From the NCBI GenBank assembly GCA_964547855.1, contig CAZJPG010000002.1, positions 1 through 64,000 of the forward strand: a stretch of DNA of 64,000 bases. The letters are read 5' to 3'. The notes under the pieces are model-generated. The model was not told where the DNA came from and did no database searches. It worked only from the letters and a program-made list of their open reading frames with translations. The stretch is from JBAZHE01 sp964547855 (GTDB taxonomy: Bacteria; Patescibacteriota; Patescibacteriia; Patescibacteriales; WJLG01). Both the position numbers and the translations under genes were made by a program. Below are positions 7,428-14,393 of the stretch, piece after piece (position 1 is the stretch's first letter; each line of letters opens with the position of its first letter).

Positions 7428-8753
7428 ATGGATTTTATAGGGGAATTAATTGCGAAAAAAAATAAGAATTCGACATGGGGTTTTGGTAATTTTCCATCAG
7501 AAAAGCGAAGTTTAAAAAAGGCCTTGTCTCAAAAAAATAGTTATAATATGTCAATTATTGGAGAGTTGAGAAATTTCGCACCTACTTATGGACAACCAGC
7601 AAAATGGAAAGCGGAACAATTGATTAGCGAATATGCTGATACTGTTCAGGCCATTAATGTGTTTATTGAAAAATATTATTTTGGCGGTGATATTCAATGG
7701 ATTTCATTAGCAAAAAATAATACCGATTTGCCGATTATAGTTTTGGATTTTTTTACTTCATCTCAAGAGCTTGATATTGTAAAAAGCCACGGTGCTGATG
7801 CAGTGATTTTGATTTCTGATATTTTAAACAAAAATCAGCTGGAAGGCCTTGTGAGGCATGCTAAAAAAATAAATCTTGAGGTAATTGTTGAAGTTCAGGA
7901 TGAGAAAGGGGTGTCGCGCGCTTTAAGTGTCGGAACTGATTTTATAGGGATTAATAATCGTAAACTTAACGATCTTAAGGTGGTCGACTTGAGTAAAATT
8001 GATCGTTTGAAAAGTTTGATTCCTAGTAATGTGCCAATTATTATTGAGTCTGGAATAGAATTTCCTCATGATCAATTTCGCTATAATACTTCAGCTGAGG
8101 CAATAATGGTTGGGACAGCTTTTGTTGAGTCTGGTGATGTTAGAAAATGTCTAAAATCATTTAGTGAGCTAAGTCCAAGTAGCATGTATCCATTTATTTG
8201 GACAAAGCCAGCGGCCTATCTGCAAGACTCAGGGAAAATAAAGTTGTCAAATGTTTTAAAAAAAATTGGTGACATTGGTTTTTTTGTGAAAAGGAGATAC
8301 CCAATTGAAGACGCGTCAAAAATTGTTTGTGAGATGTATAAAAGTAAATTAGCAAAATACCCAAAAGCTGGACTGTATTGGTATTGGGTAATGGCGGCGT
8401 ATTACGATTATATAAAACAACAAAGAGTTGATGGTTCGGAAATAATATTTTTTGAGAAAAAAAATAATCTTTTCGCTGACTTAAATGAGATAAACAGGCT
8501 TAAATATTTATTGCGTCAAAATCAAGAAAGTCAAGGATTAGTTTATTCATTTTGTGGTAAAAGCGCAAAAATAAATCTCCATACTTTTCATGCACCAGAT
8601 GGTTTATGGGCTAATTATATTCATGATATAAGAATATTGTTTCAAGCTGGAAGTTTATCGGAAGATGTGGTTTCTTATGTCGTTAATCGTAGTTATAGGA
8701 AAGAAAGGTGGTATAAAAATGAACATGAGGAGGAGGTTCCATGGTTACAGTAG
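7428..8753 (+). CDS. IGPS(TrpC)-like barrel fused to an NDK-like domain
   Basis: Residues about 42-240 follow the indole-3-glycerol-phosphate synthase barrel: IIGELRNFAP, INVFIEKYYFGG, LPIIVLDFF, GADAVILIS, EVIVEVQDE, GINNR, IIIESGI and AIMVGTAF. Two catalytic lysines of true IGPS are replaced (R48 for the KR lysine, L106 for the KDF lysine), while the Glu, Asn and second Glu positions remain, so ordinary tryptophan synthesis is unlikely. Residues about 252-405 resemble nucleoside diphosphate kinase: a KP start (K260), GFFVKRR, and a late H388-A-P-D with an IHDIRILF helix. This second match is weaker. The ATG at 7428 is chosen for its GGAGG site at 7415. The gene is AT-rich compared with its neighbours and overlaps the radical SAM gene. 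Confidence 0.7.
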   Translation: MDFIGELIAKKNKNSTWGFGNFPSEKRSLKKALSQKNSYNMSIIGELRNFAPTYGQPAKWKAEQLISEYADTVQAINVFIEKYYFGGDIQWISLAKNNTDLPIIVLDFFTSSQELDIVKSHGADAVILISDILNKNQLEGLVRHAKKINLEVIVEVQDEKGVSRALSVGTDFIGINNRKLNDLKVVDLSKIDRLKSLIPSNVPIIIESGIEFPHDQFRYNTSAEAIMVGTAFVESGDVRKCLKSFSELSPSSMYPFIWTKPAAYLQDSGKIKLSNVLKKIGDIGFFVKRRYPIEDASKIVCEMYKSKLAKYPKAGLYWYWVMAAYYDYIKQQRVDGSEIIFFEKKNNLFADLNEINRLKYLLRQNQESQGLVYSFCGKSAKINLHTFHAPDGLWANYIHDIRILFQAGSLSEDVVSYVVNRSYRKERWYKNEHEEEVPWLQ

Positions 8754-10282
8754 TTTTTGAGCGCGATAAAGGCGGAATAGTTGCCCGCCGCATTAATCGT
8801 TGTTATTCAGTAACAACTAAGGCAATGGCTTATGCTGTTAATTACATGTCAAAAAATGGTATAAATAGGTTATTGGTAAAATATGATGAAAAAACCGGAG
8901 AGATATTTAGCTGTCATGAAAGTTTTCCTCGTCTAGCCTTGATTCCTAGTTTTGGGATTATTGAGGAAGAAGGTTTAAGCAGCGTGCCTTCCTATGCCTT
9001 ATGGCATTTAGCATTGTCGTTGGTGAATAGTTTGCTGTGTGATGTTCAGGTAATTGATCCCAATATAATGTCCACAAATTCATTTAGGGAATATTTTTCT
9101 AGAAATTTGTATGACGTTATTGGTCTGAGTGTGATTCCAGCTAATTTGGAAAATGATCTTAGGATTGCTTCAGCATTACGGTTAATGCAGCCAAAATCAA
9201 GATTTGTGATTGGTGGCATAAATTCTCATGTTTTGTTTCAATTTGACGTGGACAAAGCCCTTGATGCTGAAATAATTGTTGGGTCTGGTGAGGAGCCGTT
9301 AAAAAGAATTCTCGCATCTACTATAAAAAGGACTGTTAATTTTGACAATATCCAATACATGTCATCAAGTTTCTTTGAGGAGGGATACCCTCCTGTAGGA
9401 GGAAGGGACTTGGTGCATGACTTGTGCTATGTTAATGACGCTGTTTACGTAGTTATTGATAATCATTGCCAGCACAGTTGTTTTTGGTGCTCATCCCCAA
9501 AAAATGGTCCATTTTTCACGTCAGCTTATCAAGTCGCGGGGTATTTAAAAAATATTATAAGAAACGATTGTGTTAATGTTGTTATTGCTGATAATGACAT
9601 ATCTTTTAATTCTGAATCAAGCATAGAGTTGTGTCAGGAATTAATAAAGCAGGGGGTAAAAAACAGAAAATATTGTAAATCTAGTTTGCTGGGTATGAAT
9701 CAAATGCTTTTGGATGAGTTAAGTAGGGCAAATTTTTGCAAAATTGCCTATGGCGTTGAATCTTTTGATTTTAAAGAAAGACAGTTGCTCGGCAAAAACA
9801 TACCAGACAGGGAGGTGGATGATGTTTTGAGAAACACAATTCAACAAGGTATTGTGCCAGAGATAAATATTATTCTCTTTTCTCCATTTTCAAGTAGAAG
9901 TAGTCTAAAAAAGATTCTTGAAAAAAGTGCTTATTGGTTAAAAAAAGGAGCTGAAATATTCTGTACATTGGGGTTGTATGCTGTTCCTGGGTTTGAGAAT
10001 AATAAGGTTAATTATTCAATTAAAAGGATTGATTACCCTGGTTTAATTAAACCAGTCAATATTCCTTATATATATGAAATACCTAGCGAATTGCGTTCAA
10101 TGTTCGAGAATGTTGCTAAAAAATATCGGCACGATACCAGTAATTCATCAAAATTTCCAAATAATGCAAAGTCTGTGCTGAAATTAAAATATGCATCTTT
10201 GGAAATGGGGGAAACTGTCTTGGCTGATACATTTCATGAATTTTTCATGAAAATGAAAGAAAGAGTCTATATTAATGTTTAA
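8741..10282 (+). CDS. Radical SAM protein with B12-binding-like N-terminus
   Basis: The 513-residue protein has the radical SAM cluster motif CxxxCxxC at C243, C247 and C250 (CQHSCFWC). Before it lies a Rossmann-like segment typical of cobalamin-binding domains in class B radical SAM enzymes (YDVIGLSV near 124-131, SRFVIGGINSH near 153-163, then an IIVGSGEEPL turn). The DxHxxG cobalamin ligand motif is not seen, so B12 use is uncertain. After the cluster, YGVESFD matches the usual radical SAM barrel segment. The ATG overlaps the previous gene by 13 bases behind a GAGGAGGAGG site, so the two proteins are translationally coupled. The substrate is unknown. Confidence 0.85.
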   Translation: MVTVVFERDKGGIVARRINRCYSVTTKAMAYAVNYMSKNGINRLLVKYDEKTGEIFSCHESFPRLALIPSFGIIEEEGLSSVPSYALWHLALSLVNSLLCDVQVIDPNIMSTNSFREYFSRNLYDVIGLSVIPANLENDLRIASALRLMQPKSRFVIGGINSHVLFQFDVDKALDAEIIVGSGEEPLKRILASTIKRTVNFDNIQYMSSSFFEEGYPPVGGRDLVHDLCYVNDAVYVVIDNHCQHSCFWCSSPKNGPFFTSAYQVAGYLKNIIRNDCVNVVIADNDISFNSESSIELCQELIKQGVKNRKYCKSSLLGMNQMLLDELSRANFCKIAYGVESFDFKERQLLGKNIPDREVDDVLRNTIQQGIVPEINIILFSPFSSRSSLKKILEKSAYWLKKGAEIFCTLGLYAVPGFENNKVNYSIKRIDYPGLIKPVNIPYIYEIPSELRSMFENVAKKYRHDTSNSSKFPNNAKSVLKLKYASLEMGETVLADTFHEFFMKMKERVYINV

Positions 10283-10284
10283 TG

Positions 10285-10320
10285 GGGGGGGTGATTAGAA
10301 AATCAGCCCCCCAATTTTTA
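10285..10320 (+). terminator. Hairpin terminator with G8/C6 stem
   Basis: An eight-G run (10284-10291) plus TGATT pairs with AATCA plus a six-C run (10301-10312), with one internal mismatch, then a short T run. It separates the radical SAM gene from the NUDIX gene, so the latter may be read through at lower level. Confidence 0.65.
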
Positions 10321-10325
10321 AAAAA

Positions 10326-10724
10326 ATGAATAAAACATTTCAAATCGTAACGACGATTTTTTATAATAATAAAAATCAAATATTGTTAATAAAAAGAGCA
10401 AATGTAGATTTTGCTGGTGCTTGGGGTTTGCCAGGAGGGAAGGTTGAGGAAGGTGAAGAGGTTGATAGTGCGAACAAGAGGGAGCATAAAGAGGAGTTGG
10501 GGATAGAAAATTTAGACGCGAAATTCGTTAAAAAATTTGAATTTTTTTCACCTGGGCATGCCTATGTTTATTTGTATTGTGCTGAGCTGAACAGTGAAGA
10601 GTTGAGGTATGACGAAAGAGAGGTTGAGAAATATGCTTTTTACAACCAACAATCAATAAGTAATTTGAAATTAGCTCCTAATCATAGAGAGGTGATAGAT
10701 TATTTTTTCAATAAGATTGCTTAA
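10326..10724 (+). CDS. NUDIX hydrolase
   Basis: The 132-residue protein has a NUDIX box (GKVEEGEEVDSANKREHKEE then LGI) that fits Gx5Ex7RExxEExGU, with His at the usual hydrophobic position after RE. An upstream AWGLPGG turn is typical of MutT-like enzymes. Such enzymes hydrolyse nucleoside diphosphates linked to another group. Its position after the IGPS/NDK-like and radical SAM genes suggests either a shared pathway or a house-cleaning step for a modified nucleotide. Codon use is as AT-rich as in the two genes before it. Confidence 0.88.
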   Translation: MNKTFQIVTTIFYNNKNQILLIKRANVDFAGAWGLPGGKVEEGEEVDSANKREHKEELGIENLDAKFVKKFEFFSPGHAYVYLYCAELNSEELRYDEREVEKYAFYNQQSISNLKLAPNHREVIDYFFNKIA

Positions 10725-10761
10725 CTTCAGCTCCAACGCATAGCTTGCAAGGTTTTCATTC

Positions 10762-10800
10762 ACCCACAGCCTCAGTAGCGGTGCTGTGGCTTTTTATTTT
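10762..10800 (+). terminator. Terminator after the NUDIX gene
   Basis: Stem CCACAGC at 10764-10770 with GCTGTGG at 10783-10789, followed by a T-rich run. It marks the right end of the AT-rich cassette. Confidence 0.8.
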
Positions 10801-10898
10801 AACTATGGACAAAATAATATAAATATGTCATAGTGAACGGTCGAACATTTTAAACTTAATTTTTGTCGCAAAAAATTGCAGAAAGGACGCATGAAAGC

Positions 10899-11246
10899 AT
10901 GGATAAGTATGTCATGATTCGGGTTGGCGAAGTCTCTTTATCGTTAAGAAATCTCGTAAAAGGTGGTAGTCCTATCGGCGCGAAATGCACCGCTGAAATA
11001 GAAATTAATGGGCATGTTCTCAATTGCATTTTGAAAGAGAAAGTCAGAGGCCGCTTTGCCTCTCTTGAAAAAGGCATTAAGGAGCCCATGTCGGTTATTT
11101 TTGAAAAACAACGAGAGACTAAATATACGAAAAATGGATATGAAGTTTTTTTGCTGACACTTGATTATTCTCAGTTATGGATATATATCAAGCGTGAAGA
11201 TGTCCCTGATTTCTATAATGCGATTTTAGTAGGGGAATCGTCTTAA
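10899..11246 (+). CDS. Hypothetical protein, 115 residues
   Basis: I do not recognise this family. The product is soluble, with an alternating hydrophobic pattern suggesting a small beta-rich fold (YVMIRVGEVSLSLRNL, CTAEIEINGHVLNCIL, YEVFLLTLDYSQLWIYI). It has no signal peptide. The ATG at 10899 lies about 12 bases after a GAAAGGA site. An out-of-frame ATG at 10891 opens only an 8-codon frame. A terminator at 11272-11300 ends the unit, so the gene stands alone. Confidence 0.6.
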   Translation: MDKYVMIRVGEVSLSLRNLVKGGSPIGAKCTAEIEINGHVLNCILKEKVRGRFASLEKGIKEPMSVIFEKQRETKYTKNGYEVFLLTLDYSQLWIYIKREDVPDFYNAILVGESS

Positions 11247-11271
11247 CGGCGTTGTCCGCATCGTCCTTGGG

Positions 11272-11300
11272 GCCCAAGTTTGCACTTGGGTCTTTATTTT
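11272..11300 (+). terminator. Terminator
   Basis: CCCAAGT at 11273-11279 pairs with ACTTGGG at 11284-11290, followed by a T-rich tail. Confidence 0.8.
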
Positions 11301-11390
11301 AGTCATCATTGACACTTAATGCCCGTCTGTGATAAATCAAAGACAGATCTTTATATTGAAAAATAGTCACAATGTTCAAAGGGGTGGTCA

Positions 11391-11744
11391 ATGAGAGCCA
11401 TTAGCTATGCCATGCAGATTTTGCGTATCATGTCATGGAACTGGGTTGGCGCGTTGGTGTATCCAATATTGCTGGCCTTGTATCTGTTATTCGGAAACCA
11501 GAGCGGAGCTTGGATGATAGTGGTTAACCATCCTGTCTTGTCGGCCTTTGGGGCCTTACTGGCAGCGGTCTTGATCGTCGCCTCTGTGTTTTCCTTTTTC
11601 TATTTCAGCGGCAACATCAAGGACATGAAGGTTTCTGTTGGTTTGCTGCTGCATGGTAGTATGGCGATTTTCGATATCGCCCTCTTCTATTTAGTCGTTT
11701 TCATCTATCAGATCATTTGTCATGTCTCTATCGTTTTGCATTAA
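11391..11744 (+). CDS. Hypothetical four-helix membrane protein
   Basis: The 117-residue protein is almost wholly hydrophobic, with four predicted membrane helices (about residues 15-34, 43-70, 82-103 and a last one near 95-117 that may be part of the third). No family motif is recognised. The start ATG follows an AAGGGGTGG site. A possible promoter lies near 11309 (TTGACA) with a weak -10 near 11332. A strong terminator at 11771-11806 closes the unit. Confidence 0.6.
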   Translation: MRAISYAMQILRIMSWNWVGALVYPILLALYLLFGNQSGAWMIVVNHPVLSAFGALLAAVLIVASVFSFFYFSGNIKDMKVSVGLLLHGSMAIFDIALFYLVVFIYQIICHVSIVLH

Positions 11745-11770
11745 GGATGGTTGTCTTCCTTGATCCCATG

Positions 11771-11806
11771 ACTTGTCATCGGAATATTCCGGTGGCAAGT
11801 TTTTTA
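11771..11806 (+). terminator. Long hairpin terminator
   Basis: ACTTGTCA (11771-11778) pairs with TGGCAAGT (11793-11800), with an inner palindrome CGGAATATTCCG, then a run of T residues. Confidence 0.85.
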
Positions 11807-11843
11807 TTTGGCTTTTTGGAGCATGACTTTTTAAAGAGTGCAT

Positions 11844-11880
11844 TAAAAAAACCATGGCTATAAAAGCCCTGGTTTTAATT
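11844..11880 (-). terminator. Terminator for the minus-strand exported-protein gene
   Basis: On the minus strand AAAACCAGGGCT pairs with AGCCATGGTTTT (one mismatch), followed by a T run. It lies just past the stop at 11899 and could also act on the plus strand. Confidence 0.75.
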
Positions 11881-11898
11881 GTGTTGAATAACGACAAT

Positions 11899-12216
11899 TT
11901 ATTTTTCTATTGACTTGCCCCCGCCGTTATTTCTCCATTCTCGCTCAGAATTTTTTCTTTCCTCATCTTCCTTTATGTTGTTGAAGTCGTTTATGGCTCC
12001 AGCTTCAGCTCCTTGGGTGGCACGAACGCATTTTGATTTTATCATACGGTTCATGTCATAGTCTTCCATTCTTGGCGTAATGGCTGGGTCGTTGCACGGA
12101 TCGGCGAATTTGTTTTCGGTGTACCTGCTTTTGTTGAGACTGCCGTCGGAATTGTAGGAATCACCGGCTAAGGCGAGGAACGACATAAAAAGAACGATTG
12201 ACAGAAAAAGGCGCAT
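11899..12216 (-). CDS. Small exported protein of unknown function
   Basis: The 105-residue product starts with a clear signal peptide (MRLFLSIVLFMSFLALAG), with cleavage expected near residue 18. The mature part is polar, with two cysteines (CNDP and KCVRA) that could form one disulfide, and ends in a charged Asn/Glu/Gly-rich tail. The start follows an AAAGGAGG site on the minus strand, with a promoter at 12261-12289. No family is recognised. It is the only gene of its group read leftward. Confidence 0.65.
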   Translation of the reverse strand: MRLFLSIVLFMSFLALAGDSYNSDGSLNKSRYTENKFADPCNDPAITPRMEDYDMNRMIKSKCVRATQGAEAGAINDFNNIKEDEERKNSEREWRNNGGGKSIEK

Positions 12217-12260
12217 AGGCCCTCCTTTGTTAAATGTGTGTTTTGTTCTGTCTAGGGTTT

Positions 12261-12289
12261 ATTATAGGGCTTATGTTCTTGAAAGACAA
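12261..12289 (-). promoter_or_regulatory. Promoter of the minus-strand exported-protein gene
   Basis: On the minus strand TTGTCT (12289-12284), a 17-nt spacer and TATAAT (12266-12261). It is divergent from the promoter at 12299. Confidence 0.75.
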
Positions 12290-12298
12290 GTTTTTTAT

Positions 12299-12327
12299 TT
12301 GACTTTTTTGCCATGAAGAACTATAGT
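12299..12327 (+). promoter_or_regulatory. Promoter of the 12.4-kb hypothetical gene
   Basis: TTGACT at 12299-12304, a 17-nt spacer and TATAGT at 12322-12327. The -35 box is 9 bases from the divergent -35 box, so a regulator bound between them could affect both genes. Confidence 0.7.
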
Positions 12328-12378
12328 TTTTCGTTAAAGTTTCGATCTTTATAAAAATAAACATTTCGGAGGAAAAAT

Positions 12379-13215
12379 ATGAATTCCGTGGCGGAAGGGA
12401 AGAGAGCTTATACCAAGAGGCGCTTGCCATATTGCCAACTTAAGGCCTTTGTTTGGAAAAAGGCAGTAGAAATGGGAATCGATCTGCGAACAGGAAAAGA
12501 GGATGCGTATATAACGGTTCGCATGTCTGTGTCGACCGAAGAGGCGGCGCTTATGCCAGAAGACCTCACTGTCTATAAAAGGTTTGGGGCGGATTTTTTT
12601 GAGCCAACGGTAAATGGTCTGAAGGTGGATGGCAAGAAGCGTCGATGGATGCGTATCGACAATCCGAATCTTTCAAAGAACGATCTTCAGCGCGAGATAA
12701 AGAAATTGCGAAGTACCGTTTCCCAGTTAAAGGTGCGCCTTAAAAAGAGCAACGATAATGTCAAAAGGCAAAAGAGATATTCTGCGCCGGACGTATCGGT
12801 GTCATCGAGGGTTGTGGGAAAGTCTCTTTTTATTGATAAAGAGATTGTCAAAGTCGAGCGAGAAACAAGGAAAATCATCCCTAAAAATCTTTTTTCTTTC
12901 AGTGATCCGGAAGAGACGTCTTTTGGTGGCGTGGCTTATTGTCGAAGTTTTTTGTCGATCATAAATCTTAGGGACCAGGAGACTATGGAAAGGGCTATGA
13001 TCTCTAGTCCTAATATCTATGTCAAATACAAGGGAAGATTCTTCTATGGCGGATTCGTATTCAGGAGTTTCGTCATCTTGAACAGGATTAAAAGTCTCGA
13101 AGAATATCTGGCCAAAAGAGAAGCGATACCAGATGAAAGGGTGAGACGAATGTATGCCGAGGATCCCGGAGATGTTTATATTTGGGGATGCTTAAAACAG
13201 CTGATCCTCCAGTGA
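12379..13215 (+). CDS. Hypothetical basic protein with coiled coil
   Basis: The 278-residue soluble protein has a basic N-terminus (GKRAYTKRRLPYC), a heptad-like coiled coil near residues 98-130 (LQREIKKLRSTVSQLKVRLKK) and a C-terminal globular part with aromatic residues. No known domain is recognised. The basic coiled-coil build would suit a DNA- or RNA-binding or structural protein of a mobile element, but this is a guess. The ATG follows CGGAGGAAAAAT, a good ribosome site, and a terminator follows at 13222. Confidence 0.6.
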   Translation: MNSVAEGKRAYTKRRLPYCQLKAFVWKKAVEMGIDLRTGKEDAYITVRMSVSTEEAALMPEDLTVYKRFGADFFEPTVNGLKVDGKKRRWMRIDNPNLSKNDLQREIKKLRSTVSQLKVRLKKSNDNVKRQKRYSAPDVSVSSRVVGKSLFIDKEIVKVERETRKIIPKNLFSFSDPEETSFGGVAYCRSFLSIINLRDQETMERAMISSPNIYVKYKGRFFYGGFVFRSFVILNRIKSLEEYLAKREAIPDERVRRMYAEDPGDVYIWGCLKQLILQ

Positions 13216-13221
13216 CGCACA

Positions 13222-13252
13222 AGGCGGGCCTTAGAGCCTGCCTTTTTATTTT
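13222..13252 (+). terminator. Terminator
   Basis: GGCGGGC (13223-13229) pairs with GCCTGCC (13236-13242), with one wobble, then a T-rich run. Confidence 0.8.
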
Positions 13253-13316
13253 TTGAAGAAGGTCATGTGTGGTATAATTTAATTGGATAGTATTTAAAAA
13301 CCTTTAATTTCAAACT

Positions 13317-14342
13317 ATGGACAATTTTAAGATTCCTGACATCAAATGGTCTAAGATCCTTAAGATTTTAGGCTTAGTTCTTTTGGGGGTTTTAGTTTTG
13401 GGAGTGTTCATTAATTTGATCGTCGATCCTCTTTTTTCGAACAAGACAAAATATAGCAGTAGCATGATGGTCGGTTTGGGTGCGACCTCTCAAAGCGGCT
13501 ATGCACCATCTTATAATTCGGCCAATAGTTATTCCGAAGTTAAGCTGTCTTCGCGCAACATAGTCATGGAGGATAGCGCTAGCGATGGGTACTCAGTCGA
13601 TGCTGAGAGTTATGAGGTGACTGATTATAACGCTACGATAGAGACAAGGAATCTTAAGAGGGATTGCTCCTTGATACAGGATTTAAAGTCTAAAGAATAT
13701 ATAATATTCCAATCTGCCAATATTGGGGACAAGAATTGTAATTTTAACTTTAAGGTCGATAAAGAGAATCTTTCCGAGGTTTTGGATGTGATCAAGGGCT
13801 TGAATCCGCGAGATCTTTCGGAGAACGTCCAGTCGATCAAGCGTCAGCTTGAGGATTTCACTAGTCAGGAAGAGATACTAAAGAATAAACAAGCCACCAT
13901 AGAAGACACTCTTAAAAGTGCCGTTTCAGCCTATAATGAAATAACCGATTTGGCGACCAAGACAAATAATGCCGATAGCTTAGCTAAAGTCATCGAAAGC
14001 AAAATAAATATAATCGAGCGTTTGACCTTGGAGCGTATAAACATCAACGCTGAATTGGATAGATTATCACAGAGCAAAGCCGACCAGTTGGAGAGACTTA
14101 AATATGTGAATTTTTATGTCTATGTCTATGAGAATAAGATCGTAGATGGGCAGCAGATAAGAGATTTCTGGAAGTCTTCATCCAAGCAATTCGTTAACAA
14201 CACCAACCAGCTTTTGAATGATTTGAGTCTTGGCTTGGCGTCTTTGATCTTGTCTCTAGTTAAATACTTGATCTATGCTTTGTTGTTCTTGATCGTCTTT
14301 AAGCTTTGCTGGAAATTAGGTGTTAAGATTTTAAAGAAATAG
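13317..14342 (+). CDS. DUF4349-like membrane protein
   Basis: The 341-residue protein has an N-terminal membrane helix (about 13-37), an extracytoplasmic domain with the DUF4349 pattern (YNATIETRNLKRDC, then a NFNFKVDKENLSEVLDVI segment, then SENVQSIKRQLEDF), a long coiled coil (about 175-265) and a C-terminal membrane helix (about 304-335) with a basic tail. DUF4349 proteins are common in CPR bacteria and other phyla; their role is unknown. A strong bidirectional terminator separates it from the convergent ABC-F gene. Confidence 0.75.
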   Translation: MDNFKIPDIKWSKILKILGLVLLGVLVLGVFINLIVDPLFSNKTKYSSSMMVGLGATSQSGYAPSYNSANSYSEVKLSSRNIVMEDSASDGYSVDAESYEVTDYNATIETRNLKRDCSLIQDLKSKEYIIFQSANIGDKNCNFNFKVDKENLSEVLDVIKGLNPRDLSENVQSIKRQLEDFTSQEEILKNKQATIEDTLKSAVSAYNEITDLATKTNNADSLAKVIESKINIIERLTLERININAELDRLSQSKADQLERLKYVNFYVYVYENKIVDGQQIRDFWKSSSKQFVNNTNQLLNDLSLGLASLILSLVKYLIYALLFLIVFKLCWKLGVKILKK

Positions 14343-14355
14343 GATCGTCTCGATA

Positions 14356-14388
14356 AAAAACGCCGAGCTATGTAGCTCGGCGTTTTAC
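14356..14388. terminator. Bidirectional terminator
   Basis: A 12-bp stem (centred at 14371) with A and T runs on either side lies between two convergent genes. Confidence 0.85.
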
Positions 14389-14393
14389 TATTC

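Noticed and set aside
10891..10917. Short frame from the ATG at 10891, closer to the SD site
   Set aside because: It ends after eight codons; the in-frame ATG at 10899 opens the full gene.
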